Shown piece after piece: positions 16,195-23,585 of a DNA stretch of 35,802 nucleotides (positions within the stretch are counted from its first letter, which is position 1; each line of letters starts with the position of its first letter). The translations under genes and the position numbers were made by a program. The notes under the pieces are model-generated. The model worked only from the letters and a program-made list of their open reading frames with translations, made no database searches and was not told the DNA's origin. This DNA is from an uncultured Acidobacteriia bacterium. Its GTDB lineage: Bacteria; Acidobacteriota; Terriglobia; Bryobacterales; Bryobacteraceae. The stretch covers positions 1-35,802 of the forward strand of contig CAIXXM010000108.1 in the NCBI GenBank assembly GCA_903923395.1. Reading direction: 5' to 3'.

Positions 16195-16656
16195 ATGCTT
16201 GGTCACCTTCGGTACTGGGGATTTCTGGTGCTCAAACTCGCGCTCGCCGGCGCGGTCTCTGTTTTCACGCTCTGGTTCCTGAATCTCTTCTGGTGGCCCT
16301 ATACGCCGCCATTCCATCTGAACCAGCGCCAGTTCAGTTATGACCTGGGCTACACTACCTTGGTATTCGTGTGGTTCCTCTTCTCCTATGGTTTGCTCTA
16401 CATTTCCATCTGGGACCAGAAATACCGCTGCCGCACTTGCCTCCGAAAAATGATCATGCCGATTGAGACAGGCTCCTGGAGTTCCATGCTTCGCCTGGGC
16501 AAACCCGAAATGGAATACATCTGCCGCTACGGTCATGGCAGCCTCAGCATCCCGGAAGTCCAAATCACGGGCCGCGAAAAGGCAGGCTGGAAGAAGCACG
16601 GCGACGTCTGGGAAGAACTCTTCACCGCCGGACGCGACACGGACCGCGACCAATGA
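16195..16656 (+). CDS. Membrane protein with C-terminal zinc-ribbon-like motif
   Basis: The 153-residue product has two transmembrane helices (about residues 8-32 and 53-75) followed by a cytoplasmic part with Cys-x2-Cys (YRCRTCLRKM, about 78-81) and a second knuckle Cys-x3-His (YICRYGHGSL, about 109-113). Together these look like a four-ligand metal site. I do not recognise the family. The start at ATG 16195 is fixed by GGGAGG six to seven bases upstream; the frame is open farther left but without such a signal. Its stop overlaps the next start as ATGA (16653-16656). As first gene of the operon with two ATPases it could act as a membrane receptor or anchor, which is inference. Confidence 0.8.
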   Translation: MLGHLRYWGFLVLKLALAGAVSVFTLWFLNLFWWPYTPPFHLNQRQFSYDLGYTTLVFVWFLFSYGLLYISIWDQKYRCRTCLRKMIMPIETGSWSSMLRLGKPEMEYICRYGHGSLSIPEVQITGREKAGWKKHGDVWEELFTAGRDTDRDQ

Positions 16657-16988
16657 AACTACCCCTTTGGCGTTTGCTCCTCGGGCTTGCCGTGTTGGGT
16701 AGTCTCGCCGCGGTGCTGCTGGCCCTGGGCCCGGTCTACGTCGACGATTTCCGCTTGAAAAACTACACCAGGGCGCTCGCGAATCAAAGCGGTACTATCT
16801 CGGATGAAAACCTCCACGCGAGTGTCTCGAAGGAGGCCCGCCGCCTGGAACTCCCCGTCAAAGATGGCGATATCGTCGTCTCCCACCCCGGCGGCAAAGT
16901 CACGATCGAGGTCAAATACATCGTCGAAATCACCTTCCCGCTTTACAACGTGGACCTGCATTTCCACACCACAGCCTCAGGCAAATAG
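16653..16988 (+). CDS. Single-pass DUF4845-like membrane protein
   Basis: The 111-residue product starts with one transmembrane helix (LLLGLAVLGSLAAVLLALGPVYV, residues 8-30). A small soluble domain follows that would face the periplasm, ending in ITFPLYNVDLHFHTTASG. The single N-terminal anchor followed by a domain ending in a polar VDLxFxxxxxG strand resembles DUF4845-type small proteins; that family match is from memory and moderate. It is coupled to its neighbours on both sides: ATGA overlap with the zinc-ribbon protein, and its TAG shares one base with the GTG of the ATPase gene. Function unknown; a partner of the membrane complex is possible. Confidence 0.72.
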   Translation: MKLPLWRLLLGLAVLGSLAAVLLALGPVYVDDFRLKNYTRALANQSGTISDENLHASVSKEARRLELPVKDGDIVVSHPGGKVTIEVKYIVEITFPLYNVDLHFHTTASGK

Positions 16989-17782
16989 TGTTTCTCGAAT
17001 CCATCCGCCGCAAACGCGAGTATGACCGCCCGGAGGAATTCCCGTGGACTCTGCCCGTCATTCAGTCCCTGGAAGAAGCAGTCTTCAAGTCTCCCGTGAC
17101 CTTCTTCGTGGGCGAAAATGGCTGCGGCAAAAGCACTCTCATGGAGGGCATCGCCGCCGGGATTGACGCCGTGGCTGTGGGTGCCCGCGATCTCTACTCA
17201 GACCACACCCTGGAAGCCGCCCGCGAGTTCGCCCGTGGCTTCCGTTTCTCCCGCCGCGAACGCCCGCACACCAAAATGTTCCTCCGCGCCGAAGATGTCT
17301 TCGGCTTCACGCAGCGCGTGGAACAAAGCATGCGCGAACTCAAACAGATGGAAGAGGAATTCGCCCGCGAACTCCCGGAAGGTGAAGGCCGCAGCCGTGC
17401 CGTGGGTGCCATGCGCGGCCAAAGACGCCAACTCACAGACAGCTACGGCGAACGCCCCGACGCCCGCTCGCATGGCGAAACCTTCCTCCACCTGCTCGAC
17501 CGCCGCCTCGTCCCCGGCGGACTCTACCTTCTCGACGAACCCGAAACACCCCTCTCGCCCGCCCGCATCCTCACCCTGCTCTCCATCCTCATCGACGGCG
17601 TCAACGAAGGCTCACAGTTCGTCATCGCCACGCACTCCCCCATCCTGATGGCAATGCCCGGCGCAACCATCTATGCTTTTGAGGAAGGCCGGATCCTCAA
17701 GAAACCCTACGAAGAGGTAGAGCACGTGAGGATCACCAAAGACTTCCTGGCCGCACCGGAAAGATATCTCCGGTGGCTGTAG
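16988..17782 (+). CDS. ABC/AAA-type predicted ATPase (COG3910-like)
   Basis: The 264-residue cytoplasmic protein has Walker A GENGCGKST (residues 41-49), an ABC-like signature region replaced by a charged helical insertion (about 95-165), Walker B GGLYLLDEPE (about 177-186) and the switch histidine in IATHSPILM (about 215). The plan resembles predicted ATPases of the RecF/SMC/ABC class that stand apart from transporters. The family's usual targets are unknown. GTG 16988 shares a base with the previous stop, which supports coupling. The next gene, a membrane MutS-like ATPase, follows closely. Two nucleotide-dependent machines side by side suggest a shared role, perhaps with nucleic acid or membrane, but this is inference. 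Confidence 0.85.
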   Translation: MFLESIRRKREYDRPEEFPWTLPVIQSLEEAVFKSPVTFFVGENGCGKSTLMEGIAAGIDAVAVGARDLYSDHTLEAAREFARGFRFSRRERPHTKMFLRAEDVFGFTQRVEQSMRELKQMEEEFARELPEGEGRSRAVGAMRGQRRQLTDSYGERPDARSHGETFLHLLDRRLVPGGLYLLDEPETPLSPARILTLLSILIDGVNEGSQFVIATHSPILMAMPGATIYAFEEGRILKKPYEEVEHVRITKDFLAAPERYLRWL

Positions 17783-17861
17783 CAAAATCGAATTACAAGC
17801 CGCGCTTATCGCTGAACGGGGACCCGACATCTTAGAACACTACGAAACCAGACTGGCCCTG

Positions 17862-19457
17862 TTGAACCGCCAACTCGCCGAATTCGCCCTGCCCTTCGGC
17901 AAACGCCGCGCCACGGTCCGTATGCGCCGCGACTTCAACGAAGCAGGCGTCGCGCGTATGACTGGGGAATGGTCCGGCACCGGATGGTCCGGCGAAGAAT
18001 TCCGCCGCGATCATCACCTCTACGAAAATGACCTCGATCTCTTCGGCGAAGGCAGCATGTTCGAGCGTCTCTGCATCGCCCGCACGCACGTCGGCCGGCA
18101 GAGATTGGCCGAGTTCCTGCAAGACCCCGTCCCGCTCGAGGAAGTACTCGCGCGCCAGGAAGCGGTCCGCGAACTCCAGCCGATGATCACCCTGCGGGAG
18201 GAAATGGCCTCCGTGGGGCAGTTCCAGTTCCGCGACGCCAAGCGCGAAAGCTTCGATGCGTGGCTCGCGCAGCCGCTGCAGGTGACGCCGAAGTGGATCC
18301 GCAAACTCCTCATGGTCTGGAGCGGCGTGGTTGTGATCTTGCTGCTGCTGGGATTGTTCCAGGTGATCCCCCGCGAAGAAGCGGTGCAACTCGGACCCGT
18401 ACTGCTGGGGCTGAACCTCACGCTGGGGCTGATGTTTCAGGAGCAGGCCAAACGCGTCACCGCCAGTGCACTGCTGCTTTCCACCGAAACCGGCGTCATC
18501 CTCGAAGGCCTGGCGCTCATGGAACGCCAAACTCTGCAGACGGCGAAACTCCGCGCCATTACGGAAAAAGCACGCGGGGCCACCAGCAAACTGCGCTCGC
18601 TGGAACGCCTCTTCCACATTCTCGAAGAGCGCCAGAAGGACTGGTTTTATGTGCCGTCCCTCATCGTGCTCTGCTCCACGCAATGCACCCTCGCCATCGA
18701 AGCCTGGCGCGCCGAACACGGTGCGGCACTCCGGGAATGGCTGGATCTGTGGGCCGAATTCGAAGCACTGCAATCCCTCGCGGGCTACGCCTGGGAGAAT
18801 CCGGACGATGTAATACCGGAGCTGTTGCGGCAGGAACCGCTCTTCGATGCCAGAGGCTTGGCGCATCCGCTGCTGCCGGTAGCCATCGCGGTGCGGAATG
18901 ACTTCCAGCTTTCTCCGGTGCAGCGGCTTTATGTGATCAGCGGCTCCAACATGGCGGGCAAGAGTACGCTGCTGCGCGCGGTGGGCTTGAATACGGTGCT
19001 CGCCTATGCGGGTGCTCCTGTGCGGGCAACGTCCCTGCGCCTCTCACACTTCTCCCTCGGTGCCAGCTTGCGCACCGCCGATTCCGTGCAGGAAGGCCGC
19101 TCCCGTTTCATGGCCGAAGTCTCCCGCCTCAAAGGCATCCTCGAACTCGCGCGCGACCACCCTCCAGCGCTGTTTCTGGTGGACGAAATCTTCAGCGGAA
19201 CAAACTCCCGAGACCGCCGCGCCGCCGCGGAAGGTGTGGTCCGCGCGCTGCTACAAAGAGGTGCAGCCGGAGCCATTTCCACTCACGATCTGGCCCTCAC
19301 GGAAATCGCTGACCTCCCCGGCATGGCTGGCGTGAATGTCCACATGGCCAGCGGCGGCGAAGACGATCCACTGCGGTTTGATTACGTATTGAAGGCCGGG
19401 GTGACGCAGGAATCGAATGCGCTGGCGATTGTGCGGATGACCGGGGTGGAGGTGTAG
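17862..19457 (+). CDS. Membrane-embedded MutS-family ATPase
   Basis: This 531-residue protein carries a MutS core/lever region and a C-terminal MutS ATPase domain: Walker A GSNMAGKST (about 361-369), FSLGASLRTADSVQEGRSRFMAEV (signature-like), Walker B LFLVDEIFSGTNSRDR and switch histidine ISTHDLAL. It lacks the mismatch-binding domain I and has two hydrophobic segments at about residues 150-168 and 177-197, so it is unlike MutS1 and belongs to the membrane MutS-like group with unknown role. The first usual start is TTG 17862, yet in-frame sequence from 17829 (ILEHYETRLALLNRQLAEF) looks like family N-terminus and there is no ATG, GTG or TTG there. A non-standard start (ATC 17829 after CGGGGA, or CTG 17853) is possible. 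Last of the 16195 operon. Confidence 0.87.
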   Translation: MNRQLAEFALPFGKRRATVRMRRDFNEAGVARMTGEWSGTGWSGEEFRRDHHLYENDLDLFGEGSMFERLCIARTHVGRQRLAEFLQDPVPLEEVLARQEAVRELQPMITLREEMASVGQFQFRDAKRESFDAWLAQPLQVTPKWIRKLLMVWSGVVVILLLLGLFQVIPREEAVQLGPVLLGLNLTLGLMFQEQAKRVTASALLLSTETGVILEGLALMERQTLQTAKLRAITEKARGATSKLRSLERLFHILEERQKDWFYVPSLIVLCSTQCTLAIEAWRAEHGAALREWLDLWAEFEALQSLAGYAWENPDDVIPELLRQEPLFDARGLAHPLLPVAIAVRNDFQLSPVQRLYVISGSNMAGKSTLLRAVGLNTVLAYAGAPVRATSLRLSHFSLGASLRTADSVQEGRSRFMAEVSRLKGILELARDHPPALFLVDEIFSGTNSRDRRAAAEGVVRALLQRGAAGAISTHDLALTEIADLPGMAGVNVHMASGGEDDPLRFDYVLKAGVTQESNALAIVRMTGVEV

Positions 19458-19492
19458 CGGCTCACCAACCCGCGCCGGAGTCCTTCGCAATT

Positions 19493-19627
19493 CTAACGGC
19501 TACGCCCGGGCCCCGGGAACGGGTGACCATCAACATCAACAACCACTGCGCCCAAGCGACGGCCCGGCGGTTGTTGGGCGGCAAGGATAGGAGCGAAACA
19601 GACAAACAGGACCACCCTCGCGTTCAT
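19493..19627 (-). pseudogene. Truncated exported ORF (carboxypeptidase-regulatory-like remnant)
   Basis: An ORF of 44 residues starts at ATG 19627, overlapping the stop of the alpha/beta hydrolase as ATGA, so it is placed as a coupled third gene after murQ and the hydrolase. It has a signal peptide (MNARVVLFVCFAPILAAQQ), then LGAVVVDVDGHPFPGPG, which resembles the first strand pair of a CarboxypepD_reg-like beta-sandwich (typically GxVxDxxGxPVPGAxV). The frame then hits TAG. One frame over, the sequence continues VAVRIAKDSGAGW before a stop at 19462, as expected after a one-base slip in the GGGGCCCGGG run. The gene then ends at the MutS-like gene. I read it as a decayed remnant; a functional exported peptide is the alternative. 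Confidence 0.5.
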
Positions 19628-20421
19628 CTTCCCTCCAGAAACTTCCCCATCTCCCGGATCAATATCTTCTGCGGCGCGGCATCATAAACGAAACTGCCGT
19701 GCGTCGTGTTGAATAACTCAATCACCTTGCCATTCCGCATCTGCTTGCGGAACTGCTTGATCTGCCCCCGGCGGTAATCCTCACCATAATCGACCCACCA
19801 TTGCCGCAACTTTTCGCGCGTGCGTTCATCCCACATCTTCGATTGCGGCGGCGACTCGTAAGTGACGAAGAAACCCAGTGCCGGCGCAGTGATCGTGCTG
19901 TAATCCGGTATGTATTCGCTGGACCGGTCCATCAACTCCAGCGTCACTTGGTCCGCGCCAGGCAGAGGCGGCAGCACAACGTTCGCCTTCTTTGCCAGTT
20001 CCGCATTCTTGTGCAAGTCATACGCGGCATCCAGATAAACCAGCTTCGCCACCCGCTCCGGATACCGGCGCGCAAATTCCGTCTCTTCATTCCCGGCCAG
20101 CGAATAACCGACCAATGTAACCCGGTCAAACTTCATCAGATCCACGAACGCCTTGAGATCATCCGTCAGCGTCGCCGTATCATAACCGGACTGTGGCTTC
20201 TCTGACTGGCCCTGCCCCCGCCTCGTCAGCCCGACCGCATGATGCCGCCCGGTAAGTGTCTTCGCGATGGGAGTAAAGTCATCCGCCGCACAACCGAGGC
20301 AGGTCAGAAATACGACAGGGTCGCCCGTACCGCCCCAATCCACATAGTGCAGGCGCACTCCGTTCACCGCCGCGAACTGTGCCTGGGCAAGGAATACCCA
20401 GCTCAACAAAGCGGCAATCAA
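19624..20421 (-). CDS. Exported alpha/beta hydrolase
   Basis: The 265-residue protein has a signal peptide (start, then IAALLSWVFLAQAQ) and an alpha/beta-hydrolase fold. Elements are VNGVRLHYVDWGGTGDPVVFL, the nucleophile elbow GYSLAG (Ser near residue 107), VYLDAAYD and the C-terminal His in TTHGSF. The fold places it among lipase/epoxide-hydrolase-like enzymes; the substrate is unknown. An upstream GTG at 20436 exists, but TTG 20421 is preferred: AGGAG lies five bases before it and the stop of murQ overlaps it as TTGA (20418-20421). The ORF also ends in an ATGA overlap with the broken exported ORF. Grouping with murQ suggests, without proof, a link to cell-wall or envelope turnover. Confidence 0.85.
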   Translation of the reverse strand: MIAALLSWVFLAQAQFAAVNGVRLHYVDWGGTGDPVVFLTCLGCAADDFTPIAKTLTGRHHAVGLTRRGQGQSEKPQSGYDTATLTDDLKAFVDLMKFDRVTLVGYSLAGNEETEFARRYPERVAKLVYLDAAYDLHKNAELAKKANVVLPPLPGADQVTLELMDRSSEYIPDYSTITAPALGFFVTYESPPQSKMWDERTREKLRQWWVDYGEDYRRGQIKQFRKQMRNGKVIELFNTTHGSFVYDAAPQKILIREMGKFLEGR

Positions 20422-21254
20422 TGCTTCTCCTGCCACGCCACAATTGCCGCCCGCACGTTATTCCCCGCCGCCCGCAGCATCGCTTCAGCCTCCTGGTAAC
20501 TTACACCGGTCGCCGTGGAAATAATCCGCAGCGAACGGTCCAGTAACTTGGAATTCTTCGGCTGCACATTCACCATCAAGTTACCCCACACATACCCCAT
20601 CCGGATGAACGCGCCCGTCGTCAGCATGTTACACACTAACTTGGTCGCCGTGCCCGCTTTCAGCCGCGTCGACCCCGCAATCACCTCCGGCCCCGGCAGC
20701 GGAGTAATCGGGATCTCCACGGCGGCAGCCAGCGGCGAATCCGGTGAGCAGGCAATGCACAGCGTCAGCGCCCCCATCCGGCGGGCCTCCGCGACAGCAC
20801 CCAGCACATACGGCGTTCTCCCGCTTGCAGCAATCCCGCAGAGTACATCCTTCGCCGTAAAGCCGCGGGCCAGCAAATCCCTCAGCCCAATCGCCGGATC
20901 ATCCTCCGTCGTCTCCGTCGCTTTCGACAGTGCCGATTCCCCGCCCGCAATGATCCCCTGCACCAGATCCCCGGAGACATTGAACGTCGGCGGACACTCG
21001 GAAGCATCCAGCACACCCAGGCGGCCGCTCGTCCCCGCGCCGATGTAGAACAGACGCCCGCCATTCTGGAAAGCTACCACAATCCCGTCAATGGCACGCG
21101 CAATGTTCGGCAACTCCGCCGTAACGGCATCGGCCACCTTGCGGTCTTCGCGGTTGATCACCGCCAGCATGTCCAGCGTGGACAATTGGTCAATCTTCGC
21201 AGAGGCGGGGTTGGGCTGTTCAGTCAGGAGTTGTGCGGTATCTGCGGGCTTCAT
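20418..21254 (-). CDS. murQ: N-acetylmuramic acid 6-phosphate etherase
   Basis: MurQ removes the D-lactyl ether from N-acetylmuramate 6-phosphate, giving GlcNAc 6-phosphate and lactate in peptidoglycan recycling; it acts in the cytoplasm. The 278-residue protein has the SIS-domain sugar-phosphate site FYIGAGTSGRLGVLDASECPPTF (about 70-92), GESALSKATETTEDD, CGIAASGRTPYVLGA and the C-terminal helical UBA-like part ending VRAAIVAWQEKH. Length is slightly under the usual 300. Its stop overlaps the TTG of the exported hydrolase. A TACACT box lies 11 bases before ATG 21254, in a 44-base divergent region shared with the VOC gene. No MurNAc transporter or anmK is nearby. Confidence 0.95.
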   Translation of the reverse strand: MKPADTAQLLTEQPNPASAKIDQLSTLDMLAVINREDRKVADAVTAELPNIARAIDGIVVAFQNGGRLFYIGAGTSGRLGVLDASECPPTFNVSGDLVQGIIAGGESALSKATETTEDDPAIGLRDLLARGFTAKDVLCGIAASGRTPYVLGAVAEARRMGALTLCIACSPDSPLAAAVEIPITPLPGPEVIAGSTRLKAGTATKLVCNMLTTGAFIRMGYVWGNLMVNVQPKNSKLLDRSLRIISTATGVSYQEAEAMLRAAGNNVRAAIVAWQEKH

Positions 21255-21285
21255 AAGGCACTTTCAGTGTAATGGTTTGTGCTAG

Positions 21286-21291
21286 TAGAGT
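21286..21291 (+). promoter_or_regulatory. -10-like TAGAGT before the VOC gene
   Basis: TAGAGT is followed by seven bases and ATG 21299, the ideal geometry for a leaderless transcript. A divergent TACACT for murQ lies nearby at 21266-21271 on the other strand. Confidence 0.45.
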
Positions 21292-21298
21292 CATTCCC

Positions 21299-21673
21299 AT
21301 GCAACTTGGTGCCTTCTCCATGAGCCTGACCGTGAAGGATCTCGCCGCCTCCCGGGCCTTCTATGAAAAGTTCGGCTTCAAAGTCTTCGGCGGCAATCAG
21401 GAAAAGAACTGGCTGATCATGAAAAACGGCGACCACGTCATCGGCCTCTTCCACGGCGCGTTCCGCAAGAACATCATGACCTTCAATCCGGGCTGGGACA
21501 GCAACGCCCGGAAGCTGGAATCCTTTACGGACGTGCGCGAGATCCAGAAGGAATTAAAATCCAAGGGCGTCGTCTTCCAAACGGAAGCAGATGAGAAGAC
21601 CACAGGCCCCGCGAGCTTTATTCTCGAAGACCCGGACGGCAACCTGATCCTGGTGGACCAGCACGTCTCCTGA
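21299..21673 (+). CDS. VOC-family (glyoxalase-like) protein
   Basis: The 124-residue protein has two beta-alpha-beta-beta-beta units of the vicinal oxygen chelate fold. They begin FSMSLTVKDLAASRAFYEKFGFKVFGG, and end PASFILEDPDGNLILVDQHV. Members act as dioxygenases, glyoxalases or resistance proteins with a metal held by two modules. The Glu in ILEDPDGN could be a metal ligand; the N-terminal ligand is not clear, since Ser or Met sits at the usual His position. A metal-free or binding role is possible. It is preceded by its own -10-like box and divergent from murQ. The next gene is convergent. Confidence 0.85.
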   Translation: MQLGAFSMSLTVKDLAASRAFYEKFGFKVFGGNQEKNWLIMKNGDHVIGLFHGAFRKNIMTFNPGWDSNARKLESFTDVREIQKELKSKGVVFQTEADEKTTGPASFILEDPDGNLILVDQHVS

Positions 21674-21714
21674 GTATTCGGCGGCAAAACGGACCTCGGG
21701 GCGGCGGCGAATGC

Positions 21715-22821
21715 TTAGGAGCCGAACAGATTTTCGTAGTAGCGCAGGAAATACCGGTCCGTCATCCCGGAGATGAAGTCACAAACGGCCCTGGGCAGGA
21801 AGCGCCCGCTGCCTTCGAAACCGGGCACCTTCTCTGGATGCTCAATCAGATATTCGAAAGTCCGGCAGAGCAGCACCGTCGATTGCCGCCGGTCCTCCGC
21901 CAGTATGTCTGAAGCGTAGACGTTCTCAAAGAGGCAGCGCTTCAACGCGGCACTGGTCTCCGCGATGGGACGCGTGAAACGGATGAGCCGGGTCGGATAG
22001 TGCCGCACCGCCTCGAAATCACTCACCCCGGAGTCCTTCACCGCGGCGACCGAACCCTGGATCAAACCCGACACCAGTTCATCGATCAAATGACGCACCG
22101 ATTCCTGGAAGCGCTCTCTCGGGCTTGCCCCCGGAAACTGCGTGTCCACAACGTCCAGAATCTCGGCATAAAGCGGCACGGACTCCGCGACCAGTTCCGG
22201 CGTCAGGAACTCGGCTTCATAGGCATCGTCCAAATCCGCGGCGTTGTAGGCAATCTCATCGGCCAGGTCAATGATCTGGGCTTCCAGCACAGGCCGCTGG
22301 CCGGGCAGATATTCATCGAGTTCAGGAATCTCACCCGGTTCGAAGTCCCGGGAATGCTTCACGATGCCCTCACGCACTTCAAACGTCAGGTTCAACCCTG
22401 GGAACCGCGGATAGCGCTGCTCCAGAGATTCCACAATGCGCAAGGACTGTATGTTGTGATCGAACCGCGCGCCGAACTTGCGGATCTGCCGGTCCAGTTC
22501 GTCTTCACCGGCATGCGCAAAGGGCGGATGACCCACATCATGCACCAAAGCCAGAGCTTCAGTGAGATCTTCATTCAGACCCAGTGCGGACGCAATGGTC
22601 CGCGCGATCTGCGTCACTTCAAGTGTATGTGTGAGACGGTTCCGGAAGTGGTCACTCAGCGCCGGGGAAAAGACCTGCGTCTTGTTCTCCAGCCGACGGA
22701 AGGCACGGGTGTGGATGATACGGTCGCGGTCACGCTGGAATGGATTGCGGTAGGCGTGCCCCGGCTCCGGGTAACGCCGCCCCCGGCTTGCTTCCACCGG
22801 GAATCGCAAATATTCCAGCAT
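21715..22821 (-). CDS. dGTPase-like HD-domain triphosphohydrolase
   Basis: The 368-residue protein is a deoxynucleotide triphosphohydrolase of the Dgt/SAMHD1 class, converting dNTP to deoxynucleoside and triphosphate in the cytoplasm. It has RDRIIHTRAFRRLENKTQVF (family start), the HD metal site in SDHFRNRLTHTLEVTQIAR and LVHDVGHPPFAHAGE, a further Asp in IIDLADEIAYNAADLDDAY, and an Arg-rich C-terminal part. Length fits the short bacterial form with low sequence specificity. ATG 22821 follows the YfgM-like gene by 22 bases, so they are probably cotranscribed. It is convergent with the VOC gene. Confidence 0.93.
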   Translation of the reverse strand: MLEYLRFPVEASRGRRYPEPGHAYRNPFQRDRDRIIHTRAFRRLENKTQVFSPALSDHFRNRLTHTLEVTQIARTIASALGLNEDLTEALALVHDVGHPPFAHAGEDELDRQIRKFGARFDHNIQSLRIVESLEQRYPRFPGLNLTFEVREGIVKHSRDFEPGEIPELDEYLPGQRPVLEAQIIDLADEIAYNAADLDDAYEAEFLTPELVAESVPLYAEILDVVDTQFPGASPRERFQESVRHLIDELVSGLIQGSVAAVKDSGVSDFEAVRHYPTRLIRFTRPIAETSAALKRCLFENVYASDILAEDRRQSTVLLCRTFEYLIEHPEKVPGFEGSGRFLPRAVCDFISGMTDRYFLRYYENLFGS

Positions 22822-22843
22822 GGCCTGGTTTGAGATTGCCGTA

Positions 22844-23554
22844 CTACTTCTTCACGTTGGCTTCAGACATCAAATTGGCCGCGATGGGGGCCTCTTTGGA
22901 TTCCACCTGGGAAGCGATGGGCGTCAGCAGCTTCTTCGCTTCGTCCGGCTTGGTGGCGATGATGCCGTGCGCCAGAGTGATGGCCGCTTCGTTCTTCGAG
23001 ACGAGGTCCGTCGGATTTTCCATCAGGTCGCGCAGCATCTTCTCCGCATCCGCACCCTTGTTTTCCGCGAACAGAATCTGGGCGAGCGCGAGTTTGGCAA
23101 GTGAGGCGTAGTTTTTGCCCGCATGGTCCGCAACATCCTGATAGCGCTTCTTCGCGGAGTCCATCTTGGCGTCATCCACGTCAATTGCCGCCAGATAGTA
23201 CTCGGCAACATAGGCTTCATCGGAGCCGCTGAATTCGGACTGCACCTTCTGGAAGGCCTTGTCGACAGCTTCCTTCTTCGCCTTGTCCGTGGCAAAGGTC
23301 GGCGGGCCACCCACCTGTTGCACGGAAACGGGTGTCGCTTCCGCGGCAAAAGCTTCCGCCAGCGCCGCCTGCCGGGCTGTGCTCTGCGCGCCGCGATACC
23401 AGTAAAAGCCACCGGCTACGATTGCCACCGCGACTACGATCGATGCGATCTTGGTGACCTGCTGTTTATGCGAAGCAAAGTAGTGAACGCCGTGCTCGAC
23501 TGTGACGGCGACCTGGTCCGTCTTCAACTCTTTGCGGGTTAGATGATCCGACAC
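22844..23554 (-). CDS. YfgM-like tetratricopeptide membrane protein
   Basis: The product (236 residues) has an N-terminal cytoplasmic stretch, one transmembrane helix (KIASIVVAVAIVAGGFYWY, about residues 35-53) and a periplasmic TPR-type helical repeat region with AALAEAFAAEATP, AYVAEYYLAAIDVDD, ASLAKLALAQILFAENKGADAEKML. This plan matches YfgM-like proteins, which sit with the Sec translocon and periplasmic chaperones. GTG 23554 is preferred over ATG 23584: a Shine-Dalgarno (AGAGG) lies five bases before it, and the sequence from there (SDHLTRKELKTDQ) is the familiar family start. The MFS gene ends 31 bases upstream and dGTPase follows. Confidence 0.82.
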   Translation of the reverse strand: MSDHLTRKELKTDQVAVTVEHGVHYFASHKQQVTKIASIVVAVAIVAGGFYWYRGAQSTARQAALAEAFAAEATPVSVQQVGGPPTFATDKAKKEAVDKAFQKVQSEFSGSDEAYVAEYYLAAIDVDDAKMDSAKKRYQDVADHAGKNYASLAKLALAQILFAENKGADAEKMLRDLMENPTDLVSKNEAAITLAHGIIATKPDEAKKLLTPIASQVESKEAPIAANLMSEANVKK

Positions 23555-23585
23555 GAAAACCTCTGTCCTTGAATAAACTTCCATG

